Part shown: in pieces, positions 50,172-59,378 of the stretch
Layout of the letters: every line of letters starts with the position of its first letter
How positions within the stretch are numbered: the first letter of the stretch is position 1
Origin: DYEP01 sp040755615
Lineage (GTDB): Bacteria > Bacillota > Sulfobacillia > DUSP01 > DYEP01
DNA length: 62,821 nt
NCBI GenBank assembly: GCA_040755615.1
Contig: JBFMAL010000014.1
Location: 1 to 62,821, forward strand
Direction of reading: 5' to 3'
Notes under the pieces: generated by a model
The model's input: the letters and a program-made list of their open reading frames with translations, nothing else
Database searches by the model: none
Told to the model about the DNA's origin: nothing
Translations under genes and position numbers: made by a program

Positions 50172-51703
50172 TGAAGAAGGGCATCGTGTACCTGATAGGA
50201 GCAGGGCCCGGCGATCCCGGGCTGATCACTGTAAAGGGGCTTTCGTGCCTTCAAAGGGCAGACGTAGTGGTATACGACCGGCTCGCGTCCCCGAGGCTCC
50301 TGGCCCTGGCGAGTCCAGACGCGGAGTTGATCTACGTGGGCAAGTCGCCCGGGAAACACGCGATGCGCCAGGCGGAGATCAACCGCCTGCTGGTGGAGCT
50401 TGCCCGGCAGGGCAGGGTAGTCGCCAGATTGAAAGGGGGAGACCCCTTTGTGTTTGGGCGGGGAGGCGAAGAGGCCCAGGAGCTGGCGGAAAATGGTATC
50501 GATTTCGAGGTTGTCCCCGGTATCAGCTCGGCCCTGGCCGCACCTGCCTACGCCGGGATACCCGTAACCCACAGGCGTCTTACGTCCACTCTGGCTATCA
50601 TCACCGGTAACGAAGACCCGGCCAAAGAAGACACGGACATCGCGTGGGAGAAAATCGCGACAGGCGCAGGCACGCTCGTGTTCCTCATGGGTATGTCTAA
50701 CCTTACCCATATATGTGAAAAGCTCGTCCGGCATGGCCGGCCGGAGCATACCCCGGTGGCGCTTGTCCGCTGGGGGACGCGCCCTGAGCAGCAGACGCTA
50801 GTGGGGACTCTCCGCGACATCGCCGCGAGGGCAGAAGAAACCGGCTTCGCCAACCCTGCAGTAATAGTCGTAGGAGAAGTGGTCGGAATGAGGGACAAGC
50901 TTATGTGGTTTGAAAGAAGACCCCTGTTTGGCAAGAGGATCGTTGTCACACGGTCAAGGGAACAGGCAAGCGCGCTCTCCCGGGCCATCGAAGAACTGGG
51001 CGGGGAGGCATGGGAGTTTCCCGTCATCAAGATCACGGCTCCTCAGGATTGGGGCCCTGTTGACGCTGCCATTGAAGCGCTCGGCACCTTTGACTGGGTT
51101 ATCTTCACCAGCGTGAACGGGGTGAGATACTTTTTTGAAAGGCTGCGGCACAGAAAGAGGGATGTGAGGGATTTAAAGGGCACGAACATTTGCGCGATAG
51201 GCCCGAAAACGAAAGAGGCGCTGGAGCAGTACGGACTGATCGTGGAATACGTGCCCGAAGAGTTCAGGGCAGAACGGCTCGCGGAAGGCCTTGCAGACAG
51301 GGTCAGGGGTCAGCGCGTGCTGCTTGCGAGGGCGGATATCGCAAGGGACGTGTTGCCACAGTTGCTTACTGCAGCGGGAGCGGACGTTACGGCGGTATCC
51401 GCTTACAGCACTGTGCTTGAAGACAGATGCGCACCTCTTCTGTTGCAAATGCTGTCAGAGAAGAGGATCCACGCGGTGACGTTCACCAGCTCTTCAACCG
51501 TGCGGAACTTCCTGCGCGCTCTCGAGTCGGAAGACCCGTCCAGGCTGCTCCAGGGTGTGGTGCTCTCAAGCATCGGCCCCGTTACAAGCGGCACGCTGAG
51601 GGAAGCGGGTCTTTGGGTGGACGTGGAGGCGGCCGAGTACACCATAGACGGGCTAGTGCGCGCAATGGCGGACTACTTTGATGCAAAGCGGAGGCGCCTA
51701 TGA
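50171..51703 (+). CDS. cobA-hemD: Fused uroporphyrinogen-III methyltransferase / uroporphyrinogen-III synthase
   Basis: This 510-residue protein has two parts. Residues 1-245 are the SAM-dependent methyltransferase: VYLIGAGPGDPGLITVKGL, VVPGISSALAAPAYAGIPVT and PVALVRWGTRPEQ. Residues about 255-500 are uroporphyrinogen-III synthase (GKRIVVTRSREQASALSRAI, FTSVNGVRYFFERL, FTSSSTVRNFL). Such fusions are common in Clostridia. It closes the tetrapyrrole ring and methylates it to precorrin-2, committing flux to the sirohaem branch. It overlaps the next gene by 4 nt. Confidence 0.95.
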   Translation: MKKGIVYLIGAGPGDPGLITVKGLSCLQRADVVVYDRLASPRLLALASPDAELIYVGKSPGKHAMRQAEINRLLVELARQGRVVARLKGGDPFVFGRGGEEAQELAENGIDFEVVPGISSALAAPAYAGIPVTHRRLTSTLAIITGNEDPAKEDTDIAWEKIATGAGTLVFLMGMSNLTHICEKLVRHGRPEHTPVALVRWGTRPEQQTLVGTLRDIAARAEETGFANPAVIVVGEVVGMRDKLMWFERRPLFGKRIVVTRSREQASALSRAIEELGGEAWEFPVIKITAPQDWGPVDAAIEALGTFDWVIFTSVNGVRYFFERLRHRKRDVRDLKGTNICAIGPKTKEALEQYGLIVEYVPEEFRAERLAEGLADRVRGQRVLLARADIARDVLPQLLTAAGADVTAVSAYSTVLEDRCAPLLLQMLSEKRIHAVTFTSSSTVRNFLRALESEDPSRLLQGVVLSSIGPVTSGTLREAGLWVDVEAAEYTIDGLVRAMADYFDAKRRRL

Positions 51704-52875
51704 TCAGCCTTACGAAACTCCTGTGCGATAAGGATTACTTCGGAGATACGCTTCGGTACAGCAGCCATGCGCGGGGTCAGCTGCACGGCACCACGGCGGG
51801 GCACGGTCCAGTAGTAGTGTGGAACGTTACCCGCACTTGTAATCTCCGGTGCATCCACTGCTACGCGAACTCGGATGACGCACGCCCCGGGGGCGAGCTG
51901 GACACTGCAGAAGCGAAGAGGTTCATCGAACAACTCGCTGAGTTCTCGGTACCGGTGATCCTGTTTTCAGGAGGCGAGCCACTGATGAGGCATGACTTCA
52001 TGGAGCTTCTAACGCATGCGCGCAAGATGGGTATCCGGTGCACCATATCGACAAACGGGACAAAGATCACAAGGAGCGTCGCGAATGCGCTGAAAGAGGC
52101 GGATGTAAGTTATGTCGGGATAAGCCTTGACGGCATCGGCGACAAGAACGACAGGTTCCGCGGACGTAAAGGCGCGTTTGACATGGCGCTCCAGGGTATC
52201 CGCAATTGCCTCGAAGCTGGTCAGAGAGTGGGGCTCCGCTTTACACTGAACAGGCACAACTACGAGGAACTCGGGGACATTCTGGACCTGGTTGAGGCCG
52301 AAGGCATACCCAGGGTGTGCTTTTACCACCTGGTGTACTCAGGCCGCGGGAGCAGCATGGTAGACCAGGACATAAGCCACGCCGAGACCCGGAAAGCGCT
52401 TGACCTTATTATTGAGCGCACTGTGGATTTCCATAAGAGGGGCCTTGACAAGGAGGTCCTCACCGTTGACAACCACGCCGACGGTGTGTATGTGTACCTG
52501 AAGCTGTTGAAGCAGGACCCGGAGCGCGCAAAAGAGGTGCTTTCGCTGCTTGAGAGGAACGGAGGCAACAGGAGCGGTATTGCAATCGGGGCAGTGGATT
52601 GGTACGGAAACGTACACCCCGATCAGTTTACTCAAAACCACACGTTTGGCAACGTGCGGGAGCGTAAGTTCGGGGATATCTGGACCGATATGAGCCACCC
52701 CGTGCTTGCGGGGCTCAAGGACAGAAAAGCACTACTTCGTGGCAGGTGCGCCTCGTGCAGGTGGCTTTCTGTATGTAACGGTAACTTCAGGGCGCGCGCG
52801 GAGGCGGTGACGGGGGATTTCTGGGAATCAGACCCCGCGTGCTACCTCACGGATGAAGAGATAGGTGTCAGTTGA
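51700..52875 (+). CDS. ahbC: 12,18-didecarboxysirohaem deacetylase, radical SAM (AhbC, NirJ-like)
   Basis: This 391-residue protein has the radical SAM motif TRTCNLRCIHCYA, with Cys47, 51 and 54 for the [4Fe-4S] cluster. FSGGEPLMRHDF is the SAM-binding GGE motif. A Cys-rich end (CASCRWLSVCNGNFRARAE) holds an auxiliary cluster as in SPASM-type proteins. HPDQFTQNHTFGNVRERKF is characteristic of AhbC/NirJ. It removes the acetate side chains to give Fe-coproporphyrin III. The haem d1 alternative (NirJ) is less likely because no nirF/nirE-type genes are near. Confidence 0.88.
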   Translation: MISLTKLLCDKDYFGDTLRYSSHARGQLHGTTAGHGPVVVWNVTRTCNLRCIHCYANSDDARPGGELDTAEAKRFIEQLAEFSVPVILFSGGEPLMRHDFMELLTHARKMGIRCTISTNGTKITRSVANALKEADVSYVGISLDGIGDKNDRFRGRKGAFDMALQGIRNCLEAGQRVGLRFTLNRHNYEELGDILDLVEAEGIPRVCFYHLVYSGRGSSMVDQDISHAETRKALDLIIERTVDFHKRGLDKEVLTVDNHADGVYVYLKLLKQDPERAKEVLSLLERNGGNRSGIAIGAVDWYGNVHPDQFTQNHTFGNVRERKFGDIWTDMSHPVLAGLKDRKALLRGRCASCRWLSVCNGNFRARAEAVTGDFWESDPACYLTDEEIGVS

Positions 52876-52892
52876 CGAAGGGAGGGGCGGCG

Positions 52893-53870
52893 ATGTCGTT
52901 TCCTACAGTTAGACTGCGCAGGTTGCGAATGAGCGAACCGTTGAGGAGGATGGTCCGGGAAGCCCGCCTCTGTACGGACAGCCTGATACAACCCTTTTTT
53001 GTAACCCATGGTGAGGGAGTAAGAAAACCTGTACAGTCCATGCCGGGCGTTTTTAACCTATCCGTAGATCAGCTCGTTGATGAGGCAAGAGAAGCCGCAG
53101 CTCTCGGTATACCCGCTGTGCTCCTGTTTGGCATACCCGCTGTGAAGGACGAAGTGGGCAGCGAAGCGTATGCTGACGACGGCATCGTGCAGCAAGCGGT
53201 CAGGGCCCTAAAGCGGGCGCTGCCCGAGCTGGTCATAGCAACTGACGTATGTCTTTGCGAGTATACCAGTCACGGTCACTGTGGTCTGGTCAGGGACGGT
53301 AAGGTATTGAACGATCCGACCCTTGAGCTTTTGGCTGCGACTGCGCTATCACATGTGAAAGCCGGTGCGGACATTGTAGCGCCGTCTGATATGATGGACG
53401 GGCGGGTCGGGGCCATCCGTCGGGCGCTGGACAGCGAAGGTTTCAGCGACACGCCCATCATGTCGTATGCTGTGAAGTATGCGTCTGCGTATTACGGCCC
53501 GTTCCGGGACGCGGCGGGATCGGCGCCACGGTTTGGCGACAGGCGGTCACACCAGATGGACCCGGCGAACGCCAGCGAAGCGCTGCGCGAGGTGGAGCTC
53601 GACCTCAAGGAGGGCGCAGATATCGTCATAGTAAAGCCCGCCCTGGCATATATGGACATCATCCACAGGGTACGGGATACCTTTCGCTGCCCTACAGCCG
53701 CGTACAACGTGAGCGGGGAATATGCGATGATGAAGGCTGCTGCGGAAAGAGGGTGGATCGACGAACAGCGGGTCGTGCTTGAAACCCTCACAGGGCTTGT
53801 CCGCGCCGGTGCGGATATGATCATCACGTACTACGCAAAGGAAGTCGCCAGGTGGTTGAAGGAGGACTGA
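52893..53870 (+). CDS. hemB: Porphobilinogen synthase (delta-aminolevulinate dehydratase)
   Basis: This is 325 residues from ATG 52893, 7 nt after AAGGGAGGG; a TTG at 52872 is upstream of that site. DVCLCEYTSHGHCG carries the three Cys of the zinc-dependent class. SYAVKYASAYYGPFRDA and VKPALAYMDII hold the two active-site Lys. It condenses two aminolevulinate molecules to porphobilinogen. It sits between the two radical SAM genes of the haem branch, overlapping none and 3 nt before ahbD. Confidence 0.95.
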   Translation: MSFPTVRLRRLRMSEPLRRMVREARLCTDSLIQPFFVTHGEGVRKPVQSMPGVFNLSVDQLVDEAREAAALGIPAVLLFGIPAVKDEVGSEAYADDGIVQQAVRALKRALPELVIATDVCLCEYTSHGHCGLVRDGKVLNDPTLELLAATALSHVKAGADIVAPSDMMDGRVGAIRRALDSEGFSDTPIMSYAVKYASAYYGPFRDAAGSAPRFGDRRSHQMDPANASEALREVELDLKEGADIVIVKPALAYMDIIHRVRDTFRCPTAAYNVSGEYAMMKAAAERGWIDEQRVVLETLTGLVRAGADMIITYYAKEVARWLKED

Positions 53871-53873
53871 TCG

Positions 53874-54866
53874 GTGCTTGTATCCTGGAATACCACAAAC
53901 GCGTGCAACCTGTACTGCAAACACTGTTATCGCGACTCAGGGGCGGTAGCGGAGCACGAGCTCAGCACGGAGGAAGGCAAGGCGCTCATTGACCAGATCG
54001 CCAAGGCCGGTTTTAAGATCATGATATTCAGCGGCGGTGAGCCGCTGTTGCGGCCGGACATCGTAGAACTGGTAATGCACGCCCGGGCCCGAGGGCTCCG
54101 CCCCGTTTTCGGCACGAACGGCACCCTTATCACGCTCGAGCTGGCGTCCAAACTGAAGCAGGCGGGCGTCATGGGGATGGGTATCAGCCTGGACAGCGTG
54201 GTTCCGGAAAAACACGACGAGTTCAGGTCAACACCTGGCGCGTGGCAGGGTGCCGTGGACGGGATGCGGAACTGCCGTGAGGCGGGGCTTCCCTTTCAGG
54301 TGCATACCACCGTCATGGATTGGAACTACGACGAGGTGGAGGCCCTGACCGACTTGACGGTGCGTGAAGGCGGCGTTGCACACCATGTGTTTTTCCTCGT
54401 GCCTACCGGCCGTGCTGTGAACATAGAGTCCGGGTCGCTCCGCCCGCGCCAGTATGAAGCGCTGCTTCGCAGGATTTTAAAGAAACAAAGAGAAGTGGAC
54501 ATCGAACTTAAGCCTACCTGCGCTCCGCAGTTCATGCGCATAGCCAGCCAGATGGGCATGAACCTGCGCTTTGCCAGAGGGTGCCTGGCCGGCACAGGGT
54601 ACTGCATCATAAGCCCCAAAGGCGATGTCCAGCCGTGCGCCTATCTCGATATCCCGCTTGGTAACGTGAGGGAGATCCCTTTCTCCAAGATATGGGCAGA
54701 GAACGAGGTGCTGCAGGAACTCAGGACACTTGAGTACAAAGGCGGCTGCGGTAGCTGCGAGTACAAGCAGGTCTGTGGCGGCTGCAGGGCGCGCGCCTAT
54801 TTCTACCACGGAGATTACATGGCGGAGGAACCGTGGTGTCTGTACCACGGGCGAGAGGGTTTGTAA
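53874..54866 (+). CDS. ahbD: Haem synthase, radical SAM (AhbD, NirJ2-like)
   Basis: This 330-residue protein has TNACNLYCKHCYR with Cys11, 15 and 18, then FSGGEPLLRPD. Near the end two Cys-rich parts, GCLAGTGYCIISPKGDVQPC and CGSCEYKQVCGGCRARAY, hold the auxiliary cluster(s) of AhbD. It decarboxylates two propionates of Fe-coproporphyrin III to the vinyl groups of haem, without oxygen. It starts with GTG 53874. It is followed 2 nt later by the sirohaem decarboxylase genes. It is clearly different from ahbC although both have the same fold. Confidence 0.88.
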   Translation: MLVSWNTTNACNLYCKHCYRDSGAVAEHELSTEEGKALIDQIAKAGFKIMIFSGGEPLLRPDIVELVMHARARGLRPVFGTNGTLITLELASKLKQAGVMGMGISLDSVVPEKHDEFRSTPGAWQGAVDGMRNCREAGLPFQVHTTVMDWNYDEVEALTDLTVREGGVAHHVFFLVPTGRAVNIESGSLRPRQYEALLRRILKKQREVDIELKPTCAPQFMRIASQMGMNLRFARGCLAGTGYCIISPKGDVQPCAYLDIPLGNVREIPFSKIWAENEVLQELRTLEYKGGCGSCEYKQVCGGCRARAYFYHGDYMAEEPWCLYHGREGL

Positions 54867-54868
54867 GC

Positions 54869-55327
54869 ATGGAGATTGATGCGCTGGACAGAGAACTCCT
54901 GAACCTGCTTCAGACGGAATTCCCAGTAGCGAGCCGGCCATACATGATGCTGGCGGAGCGCCTGTGCACTTCTGAGGAGGATATTATGCAGAGGCTCCGC
55001 CGGCTCAGCGGGTTGGGTGTGATCCGCCGGATCGGCGGTGTGTTCGATTCAAGAGCGCTCGGGTACCTGGGCACTTTATGCGCGATGAAGGTGCCCGCCG
55101 ACAAGATCGAGGAAGTTGCAGCGGTTGTAAACGGGTACCCTGGGGTTACCCACAACTACCTGCGCGATCACGATTACAACATGTGGTTCACGGTACTCGC
55201 TGAGTCAGAGCAGCGGATCCGCAGTATCCTCGATGAGATCCGCCGGGCAACCGGCATAGATGACTTGATGGATTTGCCAGCAAGAAGAGTATTCAAGATA
55301 AAGGTGACGTTTGATGCAGAAGCCTAG
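54869..55327 (+). CDS. ahbA: Sirohaem decarboxylase subunit (AhbA, Lrp/AsnC-like)
   Basis: This is 152 residues from ATG 54869 (MEIDALDRELLNLLQTEFPV); an earlier in-frame start lies inside ahbD. It has an AsnC-type winged helix at the N-terminus and a RAM-like half (TLCAMKVPADKIEEVAAVV, then PGVTHNYLRDHDYNMWF). The HNYLRDHxYNMWFT segment is typical of AhbA and includes His residues implicated in sirohaem decarboxylation. It acts with AhbB to make didecarboxysirohaem. Despite the fold it is an enzyme subunit, not a DNA-binding regulator. It overlaps ahbB by 14 nt. Confidence 0.87.
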   Translation: MEIDALDRELLNLLQTEFPVASRPYMMLAERLCTSEEDIMQRLRRLSGLGVIRRIGGVFDSRALGYLGTLCAMKVPADKIEEVAAVVNGYPGVTHNYLRDHDYNMWFTVLAESEQRIRSILDEIRRATGIDDLMDLPARRVFKIKVTFDAEA

Positions 55328-55853
55328 TTCCCTTTCAGAACAGGACAGACAGCTGGTCCGCGAGATGCAGGAGAACCTGCCGCTGGTCAGCCGTCCGTTT
55401 CTTGAAATCGCCCAGCGTCTGGGGATTTCAGAAGAGGAGGTTATCGGCAGGGTGCAGGAGTTTCTCCGGGATGGCATCCTGCGCCGCTTCGGCGCGACGT
55501 TAAGGCACTGGCGAGTGGGGTATGCCGCTAACGTGATGGTAGTGTGGCGCGTTCCGGAAGACAGGTTAGAGGAGGTCGGACTGCAGATGGCGGGTGCCCC
55601 CGAGGTGAGCCATTGTTACGAAAGACCCGCCCGCGCGGGCTGGCCGTATAATCTCTACACCATGTTACACGGCAAATCCAGGCAGGAGTGCGAGGCGATC
55701 ACCGCGCGGTTGGCCCGGGAGTCCGGCATTTCCGAATACAGGATGCTCTTTAGCGTACGGGAACTGAAGAAAAGCAGCATGCGGTATTTTGATGAGGAGG
55801 AGGGGCGGTCCAATCATGGGTTGCGTACGGGACAGGTCAAAGACCTTATTTGA
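55314..55853 (+). CDS. ahbB: Sirohaem decarboxylase subunit (AhbB, Lrp/AsnC-like)
   Basis: This is 179 residues from ATG 55314 within the end of ahbA. It has the same AsnC-like layout as AhbA: LVREMQENLPLVSRPFLEIA, LRRFGATLRHWRVGYAANVM and VSHCYERPARAGWPYNLYTM, the last typical of the AhbB partner. The two form the decarboxylase. The end overlaps the start of hemL by about 38 nt, with the GAGGAGGAGG site for hemL lying inside this gene. Confidence 0.87.
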   Translation: MQKPSSLSEQDRQLVREMQENLPLVSRPFLEIAQRLGISEEEVIGRVQEFLRDGILRRFGATLRHWRVGYAANVMVVWRVPEDRLEEVGLQMAGAPEVSHCYERPARAGWPYNLYTMLHGKSRQECEAITARLARESGISEYRMLFSVRELKKSSMRYFDEEEGRSNHGLRTGQVKDLI

Positions 55854-57111
55854 AGAGGCGAAGAGATACATACCGGGCGGCGTAAATAGCCCCGTCCGCG
55901 CGTTCAAGTCAGTCGAGATGGATCCCCCTTTTATCAAAAGGGGTTTGGGCTCAAAGATATTTGACGAGGACGGGAACGAGTACATAGACTACGTGGGTTC
56001 ATGGGGCCCCCTTATACTCGGCCACCTTCACCCTGAAGTGGTATCAGCGCTGTCTGACTGCCTTGAACGGGGCACGAGTTTTGGTGCGCCTACGGACCTT
56101 GAAGTCGAGCTGGCAAAGCGTATTGTGGACGCGGTGCCCTCTGTGGAGATGGTCCGCATGGTGAATTCGGGCACAGAGGCGACCATGAGCGCGCTGCGGC
56201 TGGCAAGAGGGTACACGAAGCGCGACAGGATCGTGAAGTTCGAGGGTAGCTACCACGGGCACGCAGACTTCCTGCTGATCAAGGCGGGCTCAGGGGCGCT
56301 GACGCTCGGGGTGCCGACAAGCCCCGGCGTGCCGGCGAGCACAGCGGAGAACACCATAACCGCGCCGTACAACGATCTTGATACGCTAAGAAAGATATTC
56401 TCACAAGAAGGCGAGAACATTGCAGCTGTCATCGTAGAACCCGTAGCAGGCAACATGGGAGTGGTACCGCCGCTTCCAGGGTTTCTTGAGGGACTCAGGG
56501 AGATCACGCGAGAGTACGGCAGCCTGCTGATTTTTGATGAAGTGATGACCGGCTTCAGAGTGGCCTATGGAGGCGCGCAGGCGTTGTATGGGATAGACCC
56601 GGATCTCACATGCTTTGGAAAAGTCATAGGCGGCGGACTTCCGGTTGGTGCCTACGGCGGCAAGAGGCGGATCATGGAAATGGTCGCGCCGTCAGGCCCT
56701 GTATATCAGGCCGGTACGCTCTCTGGCAACCCGCTGGCTGTCACGGCAGGCCTCGCTACCTTGAACGTGCTTTCGCGGCCCGGAGTCTATGAACAGCTTG
56801 AGCAGACATCTGCAAGGCTCGCGCGGGGGCTTGAGGAAGCGGCGCGCGAGGCCGGGGCGCCGGTGAGCTTCAACCGTGTAGGCTCTATGCTGTGTGTGTT
56901 CTTCACCTCGAAGCAAGTCATCGACTACGGTACGGCCAGCACGTCGGATACGGCAGCATTCACGCGTTTCTTCAAGTCCATGCTAGACGCTGGCATCTAC
57001 CTTGCGCCGTCCCAGTTTGAGGCCGCCTTCGTTTCGCTGGCCCACACGACGGAGGATATTGACCGGACAGTGGAAGCTGCGAAATCAGCGTTTAAGGCCG
57101 CCTTTCAGTGA
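55816..57111 (+). CDS. hemL: Glutamate-1-semialdehyde 2,1-aminomutase
   Basis: This is 431 residues from ATG 55816, 8 nt after GAGGAGGAGGGGCGG. It is a class-III aminotransferase fold with YIPGGVNSPVRAF, VNSGTEATMSALRLARG, FDEVMTGFR and CFGKVIGGGLPVGAYGG, whose Lys binds PLP. It converts glutamate-1-semialdehyde to 5-aminolevulinate. As the last gene of the operon it supplies the substrate of hemB. The length is normal. No clear terminator was seen after it. Confidence 0.95.
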   Translation: MGCVRDRSKTLFEEAKRYIPGGVNSPVRAFKSVEMDPPFIKRGLGSKIFDEDGNEYIDYVGSWGPLILGHLHPEVVSALSDCLERGTSFGAPTDLEVELAKRIVDAVPSVEMVRMVNSGTEATMSALRLARGYTKRDRIVKFEGSYHGHADFLLIKAGSGALTLGVPTSPGVPASTAENTITAPYNDLDTLRKIFSQEGENIAAVIVEPVAGNMGVVPPLPGFLEGLREITREYGSLLIFDEVMTGFRVAYGGAQALYGIDPDLTCFGKVIGGGLPVGAYGGKRRIMEMVAPSGPVYQAGTLSGNPLAVTAGLATLNVLSRPGVYEQLEQTSARLARGLEEAAREAGAPVSFNRVGSMLCVFFTSKQVIDYGTASTSDTAAFTRFFKSMLDAGIYLAPSQFEAAFVSLAHTTEDIDRTVEAAKSAFKAAFQ

Positions 57112-57237
57112 GCATCACTCGGGTACCCTTGCACTGTGCGCGGGTACTTTGCTCAACCTCTTTGATCAACTGACACGCAGCTTATGGAGGGCGGGGAACA
57201 GCCTGAGCGCCCGGCGTAAAGAATGACGGTTTTGCTG

Positions 57238-57552
57238 TCAGGCCCTCGATGGCAGTATATATCCTCCGGGCTGTTCCGGGTGGAAGGACTGCACGCTTGA
57301 ATCTACTATAACGCCTTTCACGGTGTTTTTCTTACTAAACCCGTTCTTTATACGTTCGAGCACCCGTTCCGCCTTTTCCATACTGAGGCCTGCTAGATTT
57401 AAAAGATGTACCAGGCTGGACACGCACTTTAAGTAGATGCGCCGGTAGTAGTGCCTGGCAGGGAGCACCCATTCCTGGTAAGGGCATTCCGGCAGGTACT
57501 CCCCCCTGTACAGCGAGATGGCCTTTCGATAGAGGTCGCTAACACACAGCAA
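57238..57552 (-). pseudogene. Fragment with bacterial transcriptional activator (BTAD) domain similarity
   Basis: This 104-codon minus-strand frame contains LYRGEYLPECPYQEWVLPAR followed by HYYRRIYLKCVSSLVHLL. The LYRGxYLPE..Y..W..P.R pattern is characteristic of the BTAD domain of SARP/LuxR-type regulators. Everything N-terminal (helix-turn-helix, ATPase) is missing, and the C-terminal half does not look like the family. It is likely the residue of a larger regulator gene. Confidence 0.4.
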
Positions 57553-57678
57553 AAAAAGATTCGTGCCTTATGGCACTCACCCAAATTCCGCCACGACGAA
57601 ACTTCTTTTATGCTGGTAACGATAAGTAATAAGGGGATATAAGGAACCAGTATCTGGTTGTGCGAGGTGAATTCCCCT

Positions 57679-58256
57679 TTGGCGAGAAAGAAACGGCGCA
57701 ATACTCCAGGTTTTGTTAACGATTATCGCCATGAGGAAGCGCAACGGAAAAACAATCCTCCTGCGGGGGTAGCGCCTACTTATGAAGCCCGTGAGCGAGC
57801 AAGAAACAAGTACTCGTATGATCCCCAATTTTTACCGGCACGACATTGATTAGACTGACCGCCTTATTCTGGCTTATTCTGGGAGACAGCCTCTTAGCGA
57901 TGAACTCGCTTCTGCTAAAAGAGGGCCTGGGCGGAAAGGTCCAGATGATTTACCTCGATTCGCCTCATGGTATCAAGTACTCCTCCAATTTTCAGCCCCG
58001 CCTGGATAAACGGGATGTTAAAGACATAGATATGACCTTACCCATGAGCCGGAGCAAATAAAGGCCTACGGAGACATGCGGAAACAGGGTATCCACTCTT
58101 ACCTAACCTATTTGCGCGACCGCTTACTCCTAGCCCGTGAGTTGTTGACTGAAAGCGGCAGTGTATTTGTACAAATTAGTGATGAAACGTCCACCATGTT
58201 CGGGAATTAAAGGATGAGGTGTTTGGGGTTGGAAATGTCTGTGGTTTAGTAACGTT
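57679..58256 (+). pseudogene. Type III-like adenine-specific DNA methylase remnant, cut by an intron
   Basis: TTG 57679 begins LARKKRRNTPGFVNDYRHEE and continues with KNNPPAGVAPTYEARER, a familiar start of site-specific DNA methyltransferases. After a deletion the sense resumes at about 57878: GDSLLAMNSLLLKEGLGGKV, then QMIYLDSPHGIKYSSNFQP. The catalytic DPPY motif has become DSPH. A frameshift near 58035 leads to YLTYLRDRLLLARELLTESG, then DEVFGVGN, where a group II intron begins. The C-terminal half is not found after the intron. It is dead as a methylase. Confidence 0.75.
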
Positions 58257-59378
58257 GTGTGCCTGGCAGCTGTGTGGCCTTGAGGGTTAAAGTCCCGCCG
58301 AACCGGACCTGCACGGGATTCGTAGCCAAAGGTGGTGGTTGCCACCGGGCGCAGACTTAATGTCTATGCAAGGCAGGGCGTCCATCGTGAGGTGGAGTCT
58401 GAAGGGCTTGAGGCGAAACTTCGGGCCGCAATCGAGGCGGAAGCCGTGATGAACTCGTCGGCCCAGAATGGGCGGACACCGACCCCGCAGCGTGAGGGGG
58501 AAGGAAATATGCAGGTCTCCCATTCGTCACAAGGTGTGTGGAGGCGGCACGAAGGGGAAGGCTGCACAGTGACCCAGGGAGGTCTCACATCGTTTTTCTA
58601 CAGAGGGGGGTGTACGGCGCCCCGTTAACAAACGCCAATTCGTTCCCAGGAGGTGCCCCCTCGGAGCGGAGCCAAGAACAAGAGGCACCGGGGAAGTAAG
58701 GCCGGGATATAAGGGTGAGACCGAAGTTTCCGCCGAAGCGGTGTGAGAAGTCGGACCGGATGAATAGTAGTGAAGAACTGGCGAAGAGCAAAAACGCCGG
58801 GACTGCTCTTTAAAAGGGCAGCACTTCAGTTTCCCAAAAGGAACTGAAGGAGGTGAAGGCATCCGGCTTTACCACGAACCTTAAGCGGCCCTTGAAGCCT
58901 GAGAGCAGGGCACATATGGACAGATAGTTCCCTTAGTGAAAAACCTGCTGTATGTGGACTGAGGATACAGGCCGGGGACAGAACAAAGGTGACCAGGAGG
59001 CGAACCAGGATTGAGTAAGAAGAAGCATCACTCCCTCATCGACAAAATCTACACCCAAGAACCTGAGAAGGGGCTGGGGCAAGTATTACCGTAAAGCCCA
59101 TGTTAAGCGTCTGTTCTGGCGCCTGGATATATGGATAAGGCTCAGACTTTATTTCTTTATCACCGGGCGTTGGCGCAGCCTGGCCTGGATGGAATACCCC
59201 AGCCAGAGGCTCTACGGGGAGTTTAAATTGGACTCTTTACGCTGATACCTGGTATGGCCGCAAAGGTTTCTTAATGGATAGTGGTGAAGGAAAGCCGTGT
59301 ACGGGAAAACCGTACGCACGGTTTAATCGAGGGGGTCCCAGGGAGGGCTTGTTACTGCCCGAGCTGGTCCTACTCTAC
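58257..59378 (+). mobile_element. Group II intron with deleted maturase gene
   Basis: The 5' end GTGTGCCTGGCAGC, the GGTTAAAGTCCCGCC block, the GAATAGTAGTGAAGAAC block, domain V at about 59291-59325 (AAAGCCGTGT..GCACGGTTT) and a domain VI ending CCTACTCTAC define the element (about 1.12 kb). Remains of the maturase gene lie at 59011-59245. It is inserted in a methylase gene in the sense orientation. Confidence 0.78.
59011..59245 (+). pseudogene. Remnant of the intron-encoded reverse transcriptase/maturase
   Basis: TTG 59011 after CAGGAGG starts SKKKHHSLIDKIYTQEP, the usual beginning of intron-encoded reverse transcriptases, and then stops. In another frame RLFWRLDIWIRLRLYFF and MEYPSQRLYGEFKLDSLR resemble the C-terminal maturase end. 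About 400 residues between them (all reverse transcriptase motifs) are deleted. Confidence 0.6.

Noticed and set aside
51700..54866. Haem d1 synthesis (NirJ) as the role of the two radical SAM genes
   Set aside because: No nirF, nirE, nirN or cytochrome cd1 gene is nearby. The complete set with hemA, hemB, hemC, hemL and both Lrp-like decarboxylase subunits fits haem b through AhbABCD better.
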